This document shows, piece after piece, positions 24,738 through 37,257 of a stretch of DNA of 64,000 bases; position 1 is the stretch's first letter, and every line of letters starts with the position of its first letter. A model generated the notes under the pieces. That model searched no databases. It was not told where the DNA came from and saw only the letters and a list, made by a program, of their open reading frames with translations. The position numbers and the translations under genes are program-made. This DNA comes from Gordionus sp. m RMFG-2023 (Eukaryota > Nematomorpha > Gordioida > Chordodea > Parachordodidae), in NCBI RefSeq assembly GCF_954871325.1, contig NC_088779.1:2048846-2112845 (forward strand), written 5' to 3'.

Positions 24738-24814
24738 ATGAATAGGAAATTAAGTCTTGTCATTTCTCTTTGGAATTCTTGCACTAGCCAATTATGGGAT
24801 CGATGTCACCGAAG
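24738..24814 (+). pseudogene. Diverged solitary exon 1 of the secreted family
   Basis: ATGAATAGGAAATTAAGTC aligns with family exon 1 and ends at 'gaag|gtaaaa', a donor in the family position. It is 77 nt instead of 76. One extra base near the middle shifts the frame: before it the frame reads MNRKLSLVISL, and after it GILALANYGIDVTE. No exons 2-5 follow in the next 6 kb. It is the most diverged member and shows that the family reached this spacer. Confidence 0.65.
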
Positions 24815-25050
24815 GTAAAAAAAAATCCGATGTTTTTAATTTTTATCCGGTCCTCTAAAATATTCGAATTATTTGAACCGGCAAACTCGGGTGTTTAACT
24901 TCCTCATAAATTGATTTATCTTCATATATCGTCGGGTCTAGAATTGAAGTGCTCCATTTTCGCAAATGTTTTTTTTAAAAATGGGAAGAAAAAAAATCAA
25001 CATTTATAAAAATCAAATATAGGAAATAACAATAAAATAATGCCTTAAAC
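24815..25050. other. Remnant of intron-like spacer
   Basis: It follows the relic exon 1. No further exon is visible. Confidence 0.4.
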
Positions 25051-25456
25051 TAGGGATCTGCAAAGTTAGGCCCGAGCCGTACCCGGCTCTGAGTCCGGCT
25101 CCGGCCCGAATCGGGTTCGGGCCGGACTCGAGCCTAATTCCATTTAAAAAAATCGGATTCGGGCCGAGCCTAGTCGGATTTTTAAAAAAATTTACTAAAT
25201 ATATCTAAATCTATCAATTTTTATATTGAATATTTTATGTAAAATAAAAATTTTTGATTTAATTTATTGAAACTAAACGACATATAATATATGTCTTTTT
25301 ATTTTAAGTATTAATTATAAAAATTAATTTCTATATTTAAATAAATTTGGGCCTGGATTTTATTTTAAAAAAATTTCGGGCCGGGCCGGCAAAACTTTTT
25401 TAAAAAAAGTTCGGGCCGAGCCGGGCTTGTAAAATTAGGCCCGATGCTGATCACTA
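25051..25456. mobile_element. hAT MITE (GGCCCG family), 406 bp
   Basis: The left end is TAGGGATCTGCAAAGTTAG with GC-rich 'ggcccgagccg', and the right end is 'ttaggcccgatgctgatcacta'-like, its imperfect inverse. The flanking octamers CCTTAAAC and CTTTAGTA match only partly, so the boundaries are less certain than for the other MITEs. Confidence 0.6.
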
Positions 25457-25459
25457 CTT

Positions 25460-26180
25460 TAGTAAATAAAGAATTTTTGATCAATAATTCAGCGATTTGT
25501 GCCCTTAGAAATGCCATTTTTCGATTGTAAAGGCTAAGTTAACGGTTAAATCTCAAAGAAAGAGCTCTTCTTTAGGATATTTCTTAAGTTTTCCACACGT
25601 ATCTATATACCCAAAAGAGCCAATCAATAAACCATTCGGGCTTTCCCTAAAATGATCCTTTTATAATTTATACCTTTAACGCCCCCTCGTGGATTTATAT
25701 TTATTAAATTTTTAAAAATTAAAAAATATTACATAATTTGAAGCTTAATAAATTAATACATTTTTTCATTTTAATAATAAAAATAATCTTTAAAAAATTT
25801 ATTTGTATAGTTTTTTTTTAATAAAATTTGATTGGCACAGTTATTTGAATTACAAATGTTTTGATGGGGCTAACATTATCTATTTTGTTGTTGGATACAT
25901 ATGGCTAAACCTGGGATACAGATTGCAATGTTGGCAAATGGAGGATTAATTAATGATTACGATCTTTTTGGATAGTTTGCTGTTAAAATTCCTAACTTTA
26001 GCTCAACTAAAAACAGAATAGCTATGTATTAATCCAAAAAATATTCAAATCAATCTTCAAGTGAGACTCAACTTATAAGCCTTAATTCAATTTTTTTTAG
26101 GCTAAAAGCTTGATTAGGTCACATCAGAGATGATCAAAGTTAGAGGTATATTTAACAAAATTATTTTTGGATGTGAACCT
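25460..26180. other. Spacer, partly repeated at 30960-31340
   Basis: The stretch 25850-25930 ('gatggggctaacattatcta', 'ttgttgttggatac') recurs at 31120-31170. No coding signal was seen. Confidence 0.45.
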
Positions 26181-27370
26181 CATTCGCGGAAGCTAAAAAT
26201 TATTTTTAGAGAAATCGTGATTAGAAGGTGGAAGTGTGTGTGGTGAGGGGGGGGCGGTGATAATTGCGTGCGATACAATGGGTCACGTAACTTCGCGATG
26301 TAAAATGCGGACAATTTTGTAAAAATATTGAAGCGCGAGTTTTCGCGACTCCCAAAAATTTTCCCTTTGGCGGGAAAATATATGATGGAAGCCGAAAAAT
26401 TTGCTTTCCTCGGCCTTTGTTAAGTTCAGTTTCTTAGTTAAAGATTTTTCCATTTTTTTGTTTGTTTGTTTGTTAATTAATAATGGAATAAAAAATAAAA
26501 TAAAATAGGAAACTACTGATAGAATAAATTTAAAATAGCGCAAAAGTAACAAAAGTTTAAAATACAGAAATAAAAAAGAAAGAAAGATAAAAAGAACACC
26601 GTAAATTTTTTATGGCAGTGTCCAGCTCTATTTACGAAAAGAGGAAGAAGAAGAGAAGAAGAAGAAGAGAAGAGAAGAGAGAAGAAGAGAAGAAGAGAGA
26701 GAAGAGAGAAGAGAAGAGAGAGAGAGAGAAGAGAAGAAGAGAAGAAGAAGAGAAGAGAGAGAAGAGAAGAGAAGAAGAGAAGAAGAAGAAGAAAGAGAAG
26801 AGAAGAGAAGAGAAGATTGGCATTTGATTTTAAAAAAATAAGGACCCTTTATTTTAAATAATAGGTATTGATATATATATCGATTATATTTTTTAAAATA
26901 TATTTATCAGGTTAATTTTATTTTAATGTTTTTTAGCGTGCCAAACTTTAATAATATTTATTCAACTTTCAACTTCCCATACAAAACCAACACTTCCTTG
27001 AGCCAATTTTTTTAAATATTTTGATATATTTTTTCTATTTATATTTGTTGTAGAGGATACTTTTTATTTTTATATATGTCGTATTGGGATATGGAATCAT
27101 GTGGGATTCGAAATCCCAAAGTGGGTATTCAAAAAAAAAATCCCGAATCCCCATGAAAAAAAATAAAATAATATAATTACTTTTTCTTCTCTTTTTTTGC
27201 GGGTGGCACCATATAATTAAAAGGCCAAAATAAGGGATTTAAAAAGAGAATTTTAAAAAAGTAAAATAGTACAAAATTAAGGCATATAATAAATGAAAAG
27301 GAATGAGGTTAAGACTTTTTTATTTAAAAAATATTAAAAAATATATATATTAAAAAATCCGAATTATTGC
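26180..27370 (+). repeat. Orphan copy of the gene-upstream region
   Basis: It parallels the region upstream of gene copy C (35590-37080) with the same order of words: a '(g)atacaatgggtca' / 'gacacgatgggtca' word, the 'tttgtttgtttgtt' tract with 'taatggaat', 'ataggtattgatatatatat', and the conserved block at about 26855-27010. It also matches, inverted, 560-1290. No exon 1 follows. The (GAAGA)n tract at 26637-26816 lies inside it. Confidence 0.6.
26637..26816. repeat. (GAAGA/GAGAA)n simple repeat
   Basis: About 180 bp of pure purine on the plus strand. The open frames on both strands here (KR/E-rich and S/F/L-rich) are artefacts of the repeat. Confidence 0.97.
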
Positions 27371-28364
27371 AGTGGCATCGCTAGAAGGGGGGGGGCGCAG
27401 GGGCTCGAGCTCCCTGAAAAATTTGAGTAGCCCCCTGAAGCAAAAATTTTTTTAAGCTCTTTAATATCCCCTTGAACTAAAAATAATTTTTTTTGATTGC
27501 CCACTGAATGATTTCTTTTATAAATCTATTGAGTAATATATAGATTTAATTTTATAATTTAAAAATTAATAAGTCTATCTAAATTATTCTTAAATGAATA
27601 CTATTTTAATTATTAGATTAGATATATACTTATAAATTATATTTTCACGATGTCAGCTTGCAATCAAATTTTGTGTTAAAAATAGAATATTAATATCACT
27701 CACTAAATATTATTTTAGCATTAACAATTCAAGCTTTATTGACTTTTATTATTTAAATTATTATATAACATAACCCTAATTAAACAAATATTAATTGAAA
27801 ATTAACAATTTTAATATTGTAATTAGCCGTGTTCAAAATCACTAATCAACTATATTATTGATATTTAAAGTTAATTACCATGCCTCTTCTTAAAATTATT
27901 TTCAAGGTCCAAATCCAAATAAGTATAAGAGATTTATTTATAAAAAGTAAGTAAACATATAGTTTATTATCCTTATTAGATATAATTGGTTATAAAAGAT
28001 TAGATTAAATACCACTTTTACAGCCGTATTTGACTTTATATAATATATTACAGTTAATATTTTAATAAATTTTACTAATAAATGCTTTTAATAATGAATA
28101 TAAGTAATAAATTGTTTTAAATATTTAGCGCCATCTATTTACATAGAAATATTTTTGAAAATTTAACATCTTATTATTTATCCCAGAATGGATGTAATAA
28201 ATTAAATAATTTTTCTTCTCTTTTTTTACATGTTTTTAGGAAAGCTATTTTTTTCTTATTTGAAAAACAGTTTTAAGTTAAATTTTTAATACAAGTATAT
28301 TTTTGAATTTCTTACAAACTACTACTATTTTAAGATATAATATACCAACTAGAGGTGATGCGAC
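27370..28364. mobile_element. Possible hAT-type element, left end clear, right end weak
   Basis: The left end CAGTGGCATCGCTAGAAGG, followed by a G-run and 'ggggctcgagctccc', is typical of this hAT-like end type (compare 5208-5535). The candidate right end 'ctagaggtgatgcgac' is an imperfect inverse with gaps. The flanking octamers agree at only about five of eight positions. Confidence 0.35.
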
Positions 28365-31340
28365 AATAATATAAAAATCTTAATTAATTTCTTTTATCAT
28401 ATCATATCACTCTGGTTTTATTTTATAATTATAAAATGTTTCATTTCTAATATGGCATCCCTGCCTTGTAAATAACTTAAAGCTTCAATACATTTGCATA
28501 ATTTCTTCTAGAGATTTTTAGTGTTTTTGTTTTATCAATTTATCTAGCATAATAAATTGTGATATAAGTTAATATAGTGAGTGTCATGGCTGACTGCAAA
28601 TTAACAAGCATCTATTATCTGTGTGGCTATGTAATTTAAGATTATTATTACAGCTGCTAAGAGGATATGATTGCATATTGTATTATAATCTTATAAATAT
28701 TTACAAAAATTTAGTTCAAAATATAAATGAGCTAACCGTAAAATAATTTTTCTTTTTTCAACCTACACCTTTAAAATAACTCTAAATCTCTTTCTTATCC
28801 AAATATAAGATTTTCCTCTTTACCTTTTTCCCAATACTTTAAATTTTAATTATAATTCTCGAAATGTTTTTACTTCTTTATTTTTTTCCAAATTTTTTGC
28901 CTTAGAATGCAGTTTGACAACACTTCTTGTTCCCCCTGTAACCATTGCCTTGAATTAGACTAAAATGTTGAAGTTGTCACGGAACACACGCACACTCCAG
29001 TATACCATTTGTAATATTTTGAAATATTTAGGTCTTAAAAATAAAATAGAAAGAAAGTTAAATAATAAAATTATAATTTTTGAAACCATAATTAATATAA
29101 ATTTCTAAATTCCTTTATTTAAACACCAGTAATTATAAATTAATCAATTATAAATTATTAATATAAGAGAAAAAGTTACAAAAAAAGAAAAAAAAGAAAA
29201 AAAATAGAGAAAATAATAAGTGAATAATTCCAATCGTTAAACTCTCAAAGTATGAAAAATCAGACCATTATCACGCGTTTTCATCTCATTTGCGTAGTCT
29301 AAAACTTAAGATAAAGCAATAATTTTGATAAACATTATTTTTTTTTGAATATTATCACAATTTGAATTGTAATATAATTTCACAAAAATCCTACTAGAAA
29401 TACCAAGAAATAGATTTTTATTTACGCCAATATTTAAAATTTAGGTATTTTGTCAATGATATCAATTATACAGGAACAAATAGGACCCTTTCCCCATTAC
29501 ACATAATTAAAACCTATATCAGAAGTAGCTATCTTATTAAATCTCATCTAGATGAAATTCCAGATAATCCTTCAGGAAATACAGTGGAAGCATTGCATAC
29601 TTTAAAAGGAAATTTTTTAAAATATCCCCATCATATATTAAAATTTAGGTATTTTGTAAAATGATATCTCAATATATATTGTCACATCAATTATATCCAA
29701 AAAATAAAATCATATGGGCTTCTCGGTGTCTCCCGTGACTCTTATTATATTTATTTATAACAGCTGATTTCAACAAAGATTTTTTAAAATTTATATAAAT
29801 ATTATAAACAAAGTACAAATTTAAGCCTATTTTTATGTGACCACACCTGTCAAAATCTATATTTCAAAAACAACCAAAGAAAGGTACCCTGGCTTCTTTG
29901 CCAGAATGGAATTCAGGAATTCAGAAAATTAAATAACTAATGTTAAAAAAAATGGTGAGAGATGGTTATTGAATTTAAAAAAACTCTCGAATTTTCCAAA
30001 TACAGCATTTGCTAAGCCTGCTTTACTAAAAAAAAGGGGGGGGGGATTATTCTGAATCATATTTTATGAATATTTATTTTTGGATAATTTTTACGCCTAG
30101 ATATAGGTATAGAAAACATAAATAAATGTTGTATATTACAACTTACATTATTTATTTAAGGTGGTATTTTCAATTACATATACGTTTAACATTACTTTTT
30201 GACAAATGTTTCACTTAAGGCGAAAAGAAGGTATATTTCGATTGTAATATTATATTAAAGGTCGTTAATTGTATAACGTGATTAGAAACAATTCTTTCGA
30301 GATATAAAAAGAAATATTGTTTTTGATATTTATCATAAACAGAAAATTTTGATTCACCTTGTTTCATTCTTTATAAATACGTTGAATAAAGACAATATTT
30401 TCTCTTATATTACTACTCATTCCAATCAATCTCTGACTTGTCAGACAAATTGAACGTTTTCCCTCAGTTCAATAATAAATAATTTAAAAAAATTCGATCA
30501 ATAACAATGGCATTGTGTGCCTCACAAAGTTTATGGTTGTCCTTTACAATTCTAGAGCTAAGCTAGAGGTTAAATGTCAAATAAGCCTATCACTTTTGAC
30601 ATTTTTAAGTGTTCATAAGTATCACTCAATTACATAAAGACTGACGATGCATTCGTCAAAAGTGTATAGCAATGAAAACAGCTGGTGACGCCATTTCGGT
30701 TATCCGTATCATTATTAAAAATTTTAAAAGAGAGGCCAATCTATTCCTATCTCTGACGCAAACTTTATTAAAGAATTGCCTGATCATCGAGATAATAAGG
30801 AAGCAAGTTATCAATTTAATAGTAGTTTATAACATGAGAATAATTACTATATGGGTTACCAAAATGGCGGGTCCAGTTGATTTGCATTCAATGACGCTTC
30901 CAAATGCATTTTTATGAATTCGCCGTCAGTTTAGGTATTATTATATGCCATTGGTATCACCACGCCCAAATATTTTTTTAAAAAATATAATCATTTTGAT
31001 ATTAAAATAAAAAATAGGTTTATATATATATTAATACATATTTAATCTCTAAGTTTTTATTTATTAAAATTAAATTGATAAAGAAGTAATTGTTTTGTTC
31101 GCAGAATATGTAATTACAGCGATTTGATGTGGCCAACATTATATATTTTGTTGCTGGATTCTATATACCTAAATCTTAGCTAAATCTTATATTGGTTTGG
31201 GATAAAGTTATATAAAACGTTTTTCCTATGGGAAAATAATTAATGTTTTTTATGATCAATTTGCATGTGACCTCATTGGCAGTAGATAAAAATTATTTGA
31301 TAGGGACAATGATTAGAGGTGGGCAGTGAAATTGCTTTTG
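28365..31340. other. Long AT-rich non-coding spacer
   Basis: No gene, RNA or bounded element is supported. The phrase 'aaaatttaggtattttgt' occurs twice (29435 and 29638). An 81-codon frame at 30672-30917 has no family resemblance. The last ~380 bp resemble 25700-26230. Confidence 0.5.
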
Positions 31341-31347
31341 ACACAGT

Positions 31348-34300
31348 CAGGGGCAAACTGGCCATAGGACCACGTCAATACAGAAGAAAATATTGAAAAA
31401 GAGGCCAGAAAAAATATCCTTGTGAATTATCATGTCGTTTATTATATTTTAATGCCTAAAATATCGATACAGTCGGCTTGACGCCATACATCATCACCAC
31501 GTGATTTTCTTGGTTTTTATTTAACAAACGAAGTGAAATAAGCTTCCGTTTGGGTCTGAGTAGAGTAAAAGCTAAGGTGATTCGTTTATTATAATATATT
31601 TTCACACATTGTATATATTGTAGAAATAATGTAGCCAACATTTGCGATTGCATTTCTTGTTCTTAATTATTTGAAATTAAATAAAAACCCAGGTATATAA
31701 CTTTAATAAAATAAATTTTTCATCAATTTGACTTTCTAATGTTTCCTTTTAATATTTAATTAATTGATTGTTAATTTATGTTAGTTTAAAACTAACTAAG
31801 CTCAAAGGAGATTAATTAAAATCTTACCTAATATTTGGATTAAAACAATTTGCTTATAAAATTTGCAAAATTTTTTTAGTATAATTTATTGTACAAACTA
31901 AATATAATAATCAACTTTATATAGCTATTTTTAAACTTATTTGTACTGATTTTATATTTCATAACCCATAGACCCTAAAATGTGTTTTTATATTATTCTG
32001 TGTGGTTCATCAGATTTTTATAAAAATAAGTAATTTTAAATGAAAAAAGAGTTTTTTTAGGGGTTTGAGATATATTTTTTTAACCTTAAGTTATAAATTA
32101 ATAATAGATGTTTTATGCAACAATATCATATGAAATGAAAACTTTACATTATGACTTTATTGCCTTCTTTGAAAAAATTATATTAAATTTAATTTTACAC
32201 TTATCTCGGTGTACAATGTATTATTTTTTTGTTAACTGGTGCTGATCCAAAACAACTTAAATTATTTTTCTTTGATAAATCTATAAAAAAAAACTATTTT
32301 TTAGAAATATAACCTGAAACAACCACATTGTCTGCAACATCTTCATTTATTATTGCATTGGTTCAATAATTGCCACGCCCATCTAAAACTATATTATCTA
32401 CCATTACATCAGATAAATCATTCCTGAAAAGACATTATCTAAATTTACAGCAAATCTATCTTAATTATCCTCACACCTGTCAGAACAACTACATCAATAA
32501 TGCCTTCAGATATTTCACAGAGTGGATCTTTGGTATCGGAAACAATTTCACCATGCCACATTCTTTCTGTAGAAAATTCATAATCTATTCTTTGAGCTCC
32601 TTTCAATATATGGCACAAATCGATTCAGGGGATCCTACAGTATCTCCTTCAGAATTGGATATGCATACAAATGCAAATCTTAAGTTGCAATCAACAGCTA
32701 CTTTACCTCAAAAACTTACATTTTTAATGCAAAATCCTATACAACCAATAAATAGTAAATATGGTAAATTATGTTACCAAATGGTAATGAGTGAAGAAAT
32801 ATCTAGAATGGATTACAATAAAACTAATATGCGATAAAGCCAAAGCTGTGTACTGTTGAATCTGCTTGGCATTTGCAGTAAGCGAAAACACTTTAAGAAG
32901 GATCCTACAGTATCTCCTTCAGAATTGGATATGCATACAAATGCAAATCTTAAGTTGCAATCAACAGCTACTATACCTCAAAAACTTACATTTTTAATGC
33001 AAAATCCTATACAACCAATAAATAGTAAATATGGTAAATTATGTTACCAAATGGTAATGAGTGAAGAAATATCTAGAATGGATTACAATAAAACTAATAT
33101 GCGATAAAGCCAAAGCTGTGTACTGTTGAATCTGCTTGGCATTTGCAGTAAGCGAAAACACTTTAAGAACAGGCTTAACAAATTTTCTACATATGCATTC
33201 AGTAATTAAAATACATGAAAATTCAAAAGTAATTAGTACAGTCGAGGCCTACCGAGCATCAAAAAAACTGGTCATTTTTATAATTCAATTAATGTTAAAA
33301 TATTAAATGAAAAATGTTAAACAGTGACACTCATGTATTTTATCTTAACTTTAAAAAATTGTTTTTTTTTACATCCTTAAGCTATTTATGGCGTAACTTA
33401 AAATATTTCAAATGTAATAAGAATTGTTTCTTTCTTTTTGTTAAAAACAACTTTTATATTTTAAATCATTTGTTTATAAACTAATATTAAATTTGATATT
33501 TTATAAATCAATTTACTTAAAAAAAACGAATGTTAAATTTTATATTACTTTAAAAAGATCAATTTATTATAAACTACATTAAATTAAATTGTTAATATAT
33601 ATAGGAAACTATTTTAAGTTACATCATCATTATATTTTTTTAAATTTAAATATCAATAAATTGACTTAAAAATTATATTCTTGAAGTCTGCACCATAAGA
33701 AATCTTTAGAAATTTCAAAAAAAACAACAATTTATAGCAATATCCACATAATAAAACAAATATTCGAGACAATAACGTTTTCAGGCAAACAAAACTTAGT
33801 TCCCTACAGATCAAATAGGGAATATCCTGGAAATGAAATATATTATATCAAAGAATGATCAAATATTCAGTGATCATTTAGAAAAGGCTATTTAGAGAGC
33901 AACCGTAGAAAAGAAAAGCTTGAACTCTCTGACAAATCAAAATTGAAGGGAAGAGGTTCTCTCATAACCTTGTTGTCACAATTGATATGGTGTTCTTGAT
34001 CAAATCAGAAATTTAATATAAAAAAAAGGAGATTAGTAACAAACAGTTTAGTTTGCAAATGGATAGTGCTCAAGATATTAACGTTAACATTTGCCTACGA
34101 TACATATATAATGGAAAAATAACAGAAAAGCTTTCGCACTTTCAAAAGTTACAAACTCTTCTGGATAAGGATTATTTTATATCTTGAGTGAACTTTTTAA
34201 AACATGGAATTCAAATGAGAAATATAAGTGGCAAATCATTTGATGGTGCTGCAAATATGGTGGGGGGGATAAATCTGTTGTGCTCTTATTATACAAGAGG

Positions 34301-35588
34301 ATCCTGCATATTTGGTGTTACAGTTACGTACTAAATCTCATGTGATTCATGCGATGTTGAAGGCAAAAATTTATTTGCATTATCACTAGCAACTTTCTTT
34401 ACTAGGGTGAAACAGAATAATTCATCTGGCCAAAATAAGTTGAGAAGGCTGCAAAAAATAGATGGATATTTGGTAAAGAGAGCTTGCTCCCAATAAAGAG
34501 AAGTGCACTTAATTAAATCATTTGAGGCAAAAATCTCATCAGATGGCCAGTCTTTGATCGATAATTTATGTAAATTTAAGACTTCAAGTACAGACATAAT
34601 ATATTTAGAAATTTAAAATAATGGGGATACTGTCATTATACCTTCAAACAAAAAATTTAGATATTTTGTCTGCCTGAAAAATTATAGAAGTTGTTAAGTC
34701 TGCTGTATAATCGATAACTATTGAATCGATTCAAAATAAAGCAATAAAAATGGCTTTTAATTTAAATGAAACACTTTCATATTTAAAGCTCCCGGAGACA
34801 GGGTATACAATGCTATGGCAAAAAAATTGAATAGGACGAGCGAACAGATTATAAAGTGACAAATGCCAAGATGAACGTCCTTAAGAATCAATTGACCTTT
34901 ATAGGGTCGAAGTATTTCATATAATTGATCAAATTATTTCCTGCGAATAGAGAGATTATTTTGAATTTACAATAAGATATTTCTGAAAAGGCCTTGGAAA
35001 AACTGGCACAATTAGCAAATATATCGAGTGTGATATTACATAACGAATTGTGTTCATTTGCCAGTTTATTCAAAGATTTAATAGCAGAATTAAATGAAAC
35101 GGACGATGTTATCGTATGTACAAGTGAGGAGAGTCAAATGAAGAAGATGGAATATTACAATATGATAATAACTCAGAGCGTGATAATAAATGTAACAAGT
35201 GTTTAATATGTATGTATAAAATTCTTAAAAGATACAAATATTCATACAAGTGCATATACACTAATTTATTTTTGATATATGATGAATACATTATAACTAA
35301 CATTTACGCAGGTTAATTGCGAGAGAATAATTAGTAATTTTAAAAATTACAAAAAAAAAATTAGGCTGAGAGTAATATAGGCCAAGAAAAATTAGAAGCG
35401 TTTTTAATGATGTCAATTGAACGAGAACTATTAGCATCGATTGAACTAGAAGATATTCTTGTTTATTTTCGCAAAGGTTCAAAAGTTAATGAGAAATTTA
35501 AGGCTTCCAACTGTGGAAATAGGGGCTAAATCCCCATAAAAATGAGTCTGCTTGTACCCGAGGCCTTAGCATCGATAGTCCGCCCCTG
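31348..35588 (+). mobile_element. hAT element of ZMYM1-like type, degenerate
   Basis: The terminal inverted repeats are CAGGGGCAAACTGGCC and its right partner AGTCCGCCCCTG. The 8-bp flanks are GACACAGT (31340-31347) and GACACGAT (35589-35596), with two mismatches. Forward coding traces include GKSFDGAANMVGG near 34220, corresponding to the 'GQGYDGASNMSG' region of ZMYM1-like transposases, and the C-terminal SNIGQEKLEAFLMMSIE...LLASIELEDILVYF near 35370-35470. The open frame 32370-32837 lies in the N-terminal half. The frames are broken throughout. At 4.2 kb this is the largest DNA transposon here. Confidence 0.82.
32631..33168 (+). repeat. 270-bp tandem duplication inside the hAT element
   Basis: Two units, 32631-32900 and 32901-33168, differ at only one visible base (ttacctc versus atacctc at 32704/32974) apart from the end. 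Both encode DPTVSPSELDMHTNANLKLQ and onward, ending at the same stop. The near identity means a recent event or an assembly error. Confidence 0.95.
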
Positions 35589-36824
35589 GACACGATGGGT
35601 CAATGATATTTAAATTATTAGGCGCAAATCTTCGTGACGAGTCTTCCCAAATTTTTTTTGCCGGAAATGAATTAGGCGGAAAAACATATTTTCCGCGCGA
35701 GTCACCAAATTTTTAATCTTTTTAGAATTTTTTTACATTTATAATAATAAAATTAAATTTGTATGAATGTGAAATTGTGTGAACCTTCAGAAATTGTTAT
35801 AATAATAATAATCAAAAAACCCCCTAAACGACAATATCTCATTTTAAAGGAAAGATTTTTCAAGAGTCTTAACTTTTTAGAAAACGATGAAAAAGGCAAA
35901 TAATATCAATTTTTTGAAAAAGGATAAAGATTTAAAATTCGTCCAAATTCATAGGGTTAGTGTTGTTAATTAGTCTTAGCTAAAATAATATTGTGTAAGA
36001 ATCAGATTTGGAAAATAAGATGTCCATACAATTCTGCAAACTCTGAACAAAATCTACACAATGTTATTTTAACCTTAATCTGGCCGTGATTTAAGAATCG
36101 AGCTGTTTAGCAATACTAGACAATACCAACTATTATTTTTAACTTTTCTCATTAATCCTTGTCCACACATAAACAAAAAAAATACCATGTTCCTGATGAA
36201 ACATTGGGAGTAGAATTTCTAGATTATTAATCTGATTCTGACGAAAGACGAGACAGCCCTTCTACCGATGAAAGTTGTGAGGATTAACATGAAACAGTTT
36301 TATCGCTCACAAAACACAAATGATGATGATGATGAAAATATGAAGTTCTTGGAAGTATAATATAATAAAAAAAAAAATTTTCCTCAGCACCGTTTTTTGT
36401 TTGTTTGTCATTAATATGGAATTAAAGAAAGAGGAGAACAAACTATGATATAATAAATTCAAAATAGGGGTAAAAGTAATAATAATTTAAGAAGTTGGGG
36501 CGGAGCGGAAGGCGTGATCAAAATATATTTCGTTAGCGGTCGGTTAAGGGTTAGGAAAAATTTTTTTTTAGCAGCGACCGTGAAAGCGGCTAAAATTTAT
36601 ATTTCCCGCCATGAAAAAAAAAATTGGGCCAGTGTCCATCTCTAATCACGATTCGTGAAAATGATCGCGATATTGAATAGATAATTTTTTTTAAAAAAAA
36701 ATATTTTTTTGGATAAAATATTGATTTTTGGTTAATTGATTATGAAAATGTGATATCCAAAAAAAATTGGCTTTTGAAATACGGTTTTATATTTTTTAAA
36801 AAACTAAAAAGAACCCCTTTATTT

Positions 36825-36840
36825 TTATTAATAGGTATTG

Positions 36841-36872
<32 letters not shown>

Positions 36873-37010
36873 CGATTATATTTTTTTAAAAAAGATATTT
36901 ATCAGGTTAATTTCATTTTACTGTTTTTTTGGCGGGCCAAACTTTTAATAATATTTATTCAACTTTTAAATTTCCCTTACAAAACCCACACTTCCTTGAG
37001 CCAATTTTTA
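36825..37010 (+). promoter_or_regulatory. Upstream conserved block of copy C
   Basis: Ordered words 'aggtattgatatatatat', 'tatcaggttaattt', 'ggcgggcc', 'aataatatttattcaact' and 'cacttccttgagccaatt' end about 250 bp before the start codon. They are shared with the other family members. A regulatory role is inferred. Confidence 0.45.
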
Positions 37011-37212
37011 TTAAAAAATTTTAATATTTTTTTTTCTATTTCTATTTATATGTGTTGGAAAGGAATTCTTTTTTATATTATTTGTACTCAAAACCAAACA
37101 TCCATCCAATATTTTAATTTTATATCCCTTATTTCTTTACTCATTTTGAAATTATAAATTTTAATCATTATAATAATTTTTCGTTAAAAATTTTTTTTTT
37201 TTAAATTTAATA

Positions 37213-37218
37213 TCAGTT
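37213..37218 (+). promoter_or_regulatory. Candidate initiator TCAGTT, copy C
   Basis: TCAGTT, matching the arthropod initiator consensus, lies about 45 bp before the ATG in 'aatatcagtttcaaataaat'. The same string stands at the same place in copies F (44294) and G (59249). No well-spaced TATA box is evident. Confidence 0.3.
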
Positions 37219-37257
37219 TCAAATAAATAAATAAATATACATATATAAAGTTACATT

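Larger units (their letters stand above)
35770..37250 (+). repeat. Duplicated upstream region of gene copy C
   Basis: It is homologous to 43140-44330 (+), 560-2130 (-), part of 26180-27370 (+) and 59210-59790 (-). It contains 'gacgagacagccc', 'gattcgtgaaaatgatcgcg', a (TA)n tract at 36840-36868 and the conserved block at 36870-37010. An open frame crossing it (36750-37157) is a low-complexity shadow. Confidence 0.75.

Noticed and set aside
26612-26827. Open frames in the GAAGA repeat on both strands
   Set aside because: The frames are a direct consequence of a simple purine repeat without stops.
30672-30917. 81-codon open frame
   Set aside because: No domain, no homologous copy in the window and no splice or promoter context.
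32370-33107. Possible repeat protein with two 70-residue units
   Set aside because: The repetition is a recent 270-bp DNA duplication inside a decayed hAT, and the second unit needs no protein-level explanation.
35958-36118. MITE with TAGTGTTGTTAA and GCAATACTA ends
   Set aside because: The ends look right, but I found no matching 8-bp flanks, so the boundaries are unsupported.
36750-37157. 135-codon open frame upstream of copy C
   Set aside because: It spans a (TA)n tract, and the homologous upstream copies are not open in this frame.
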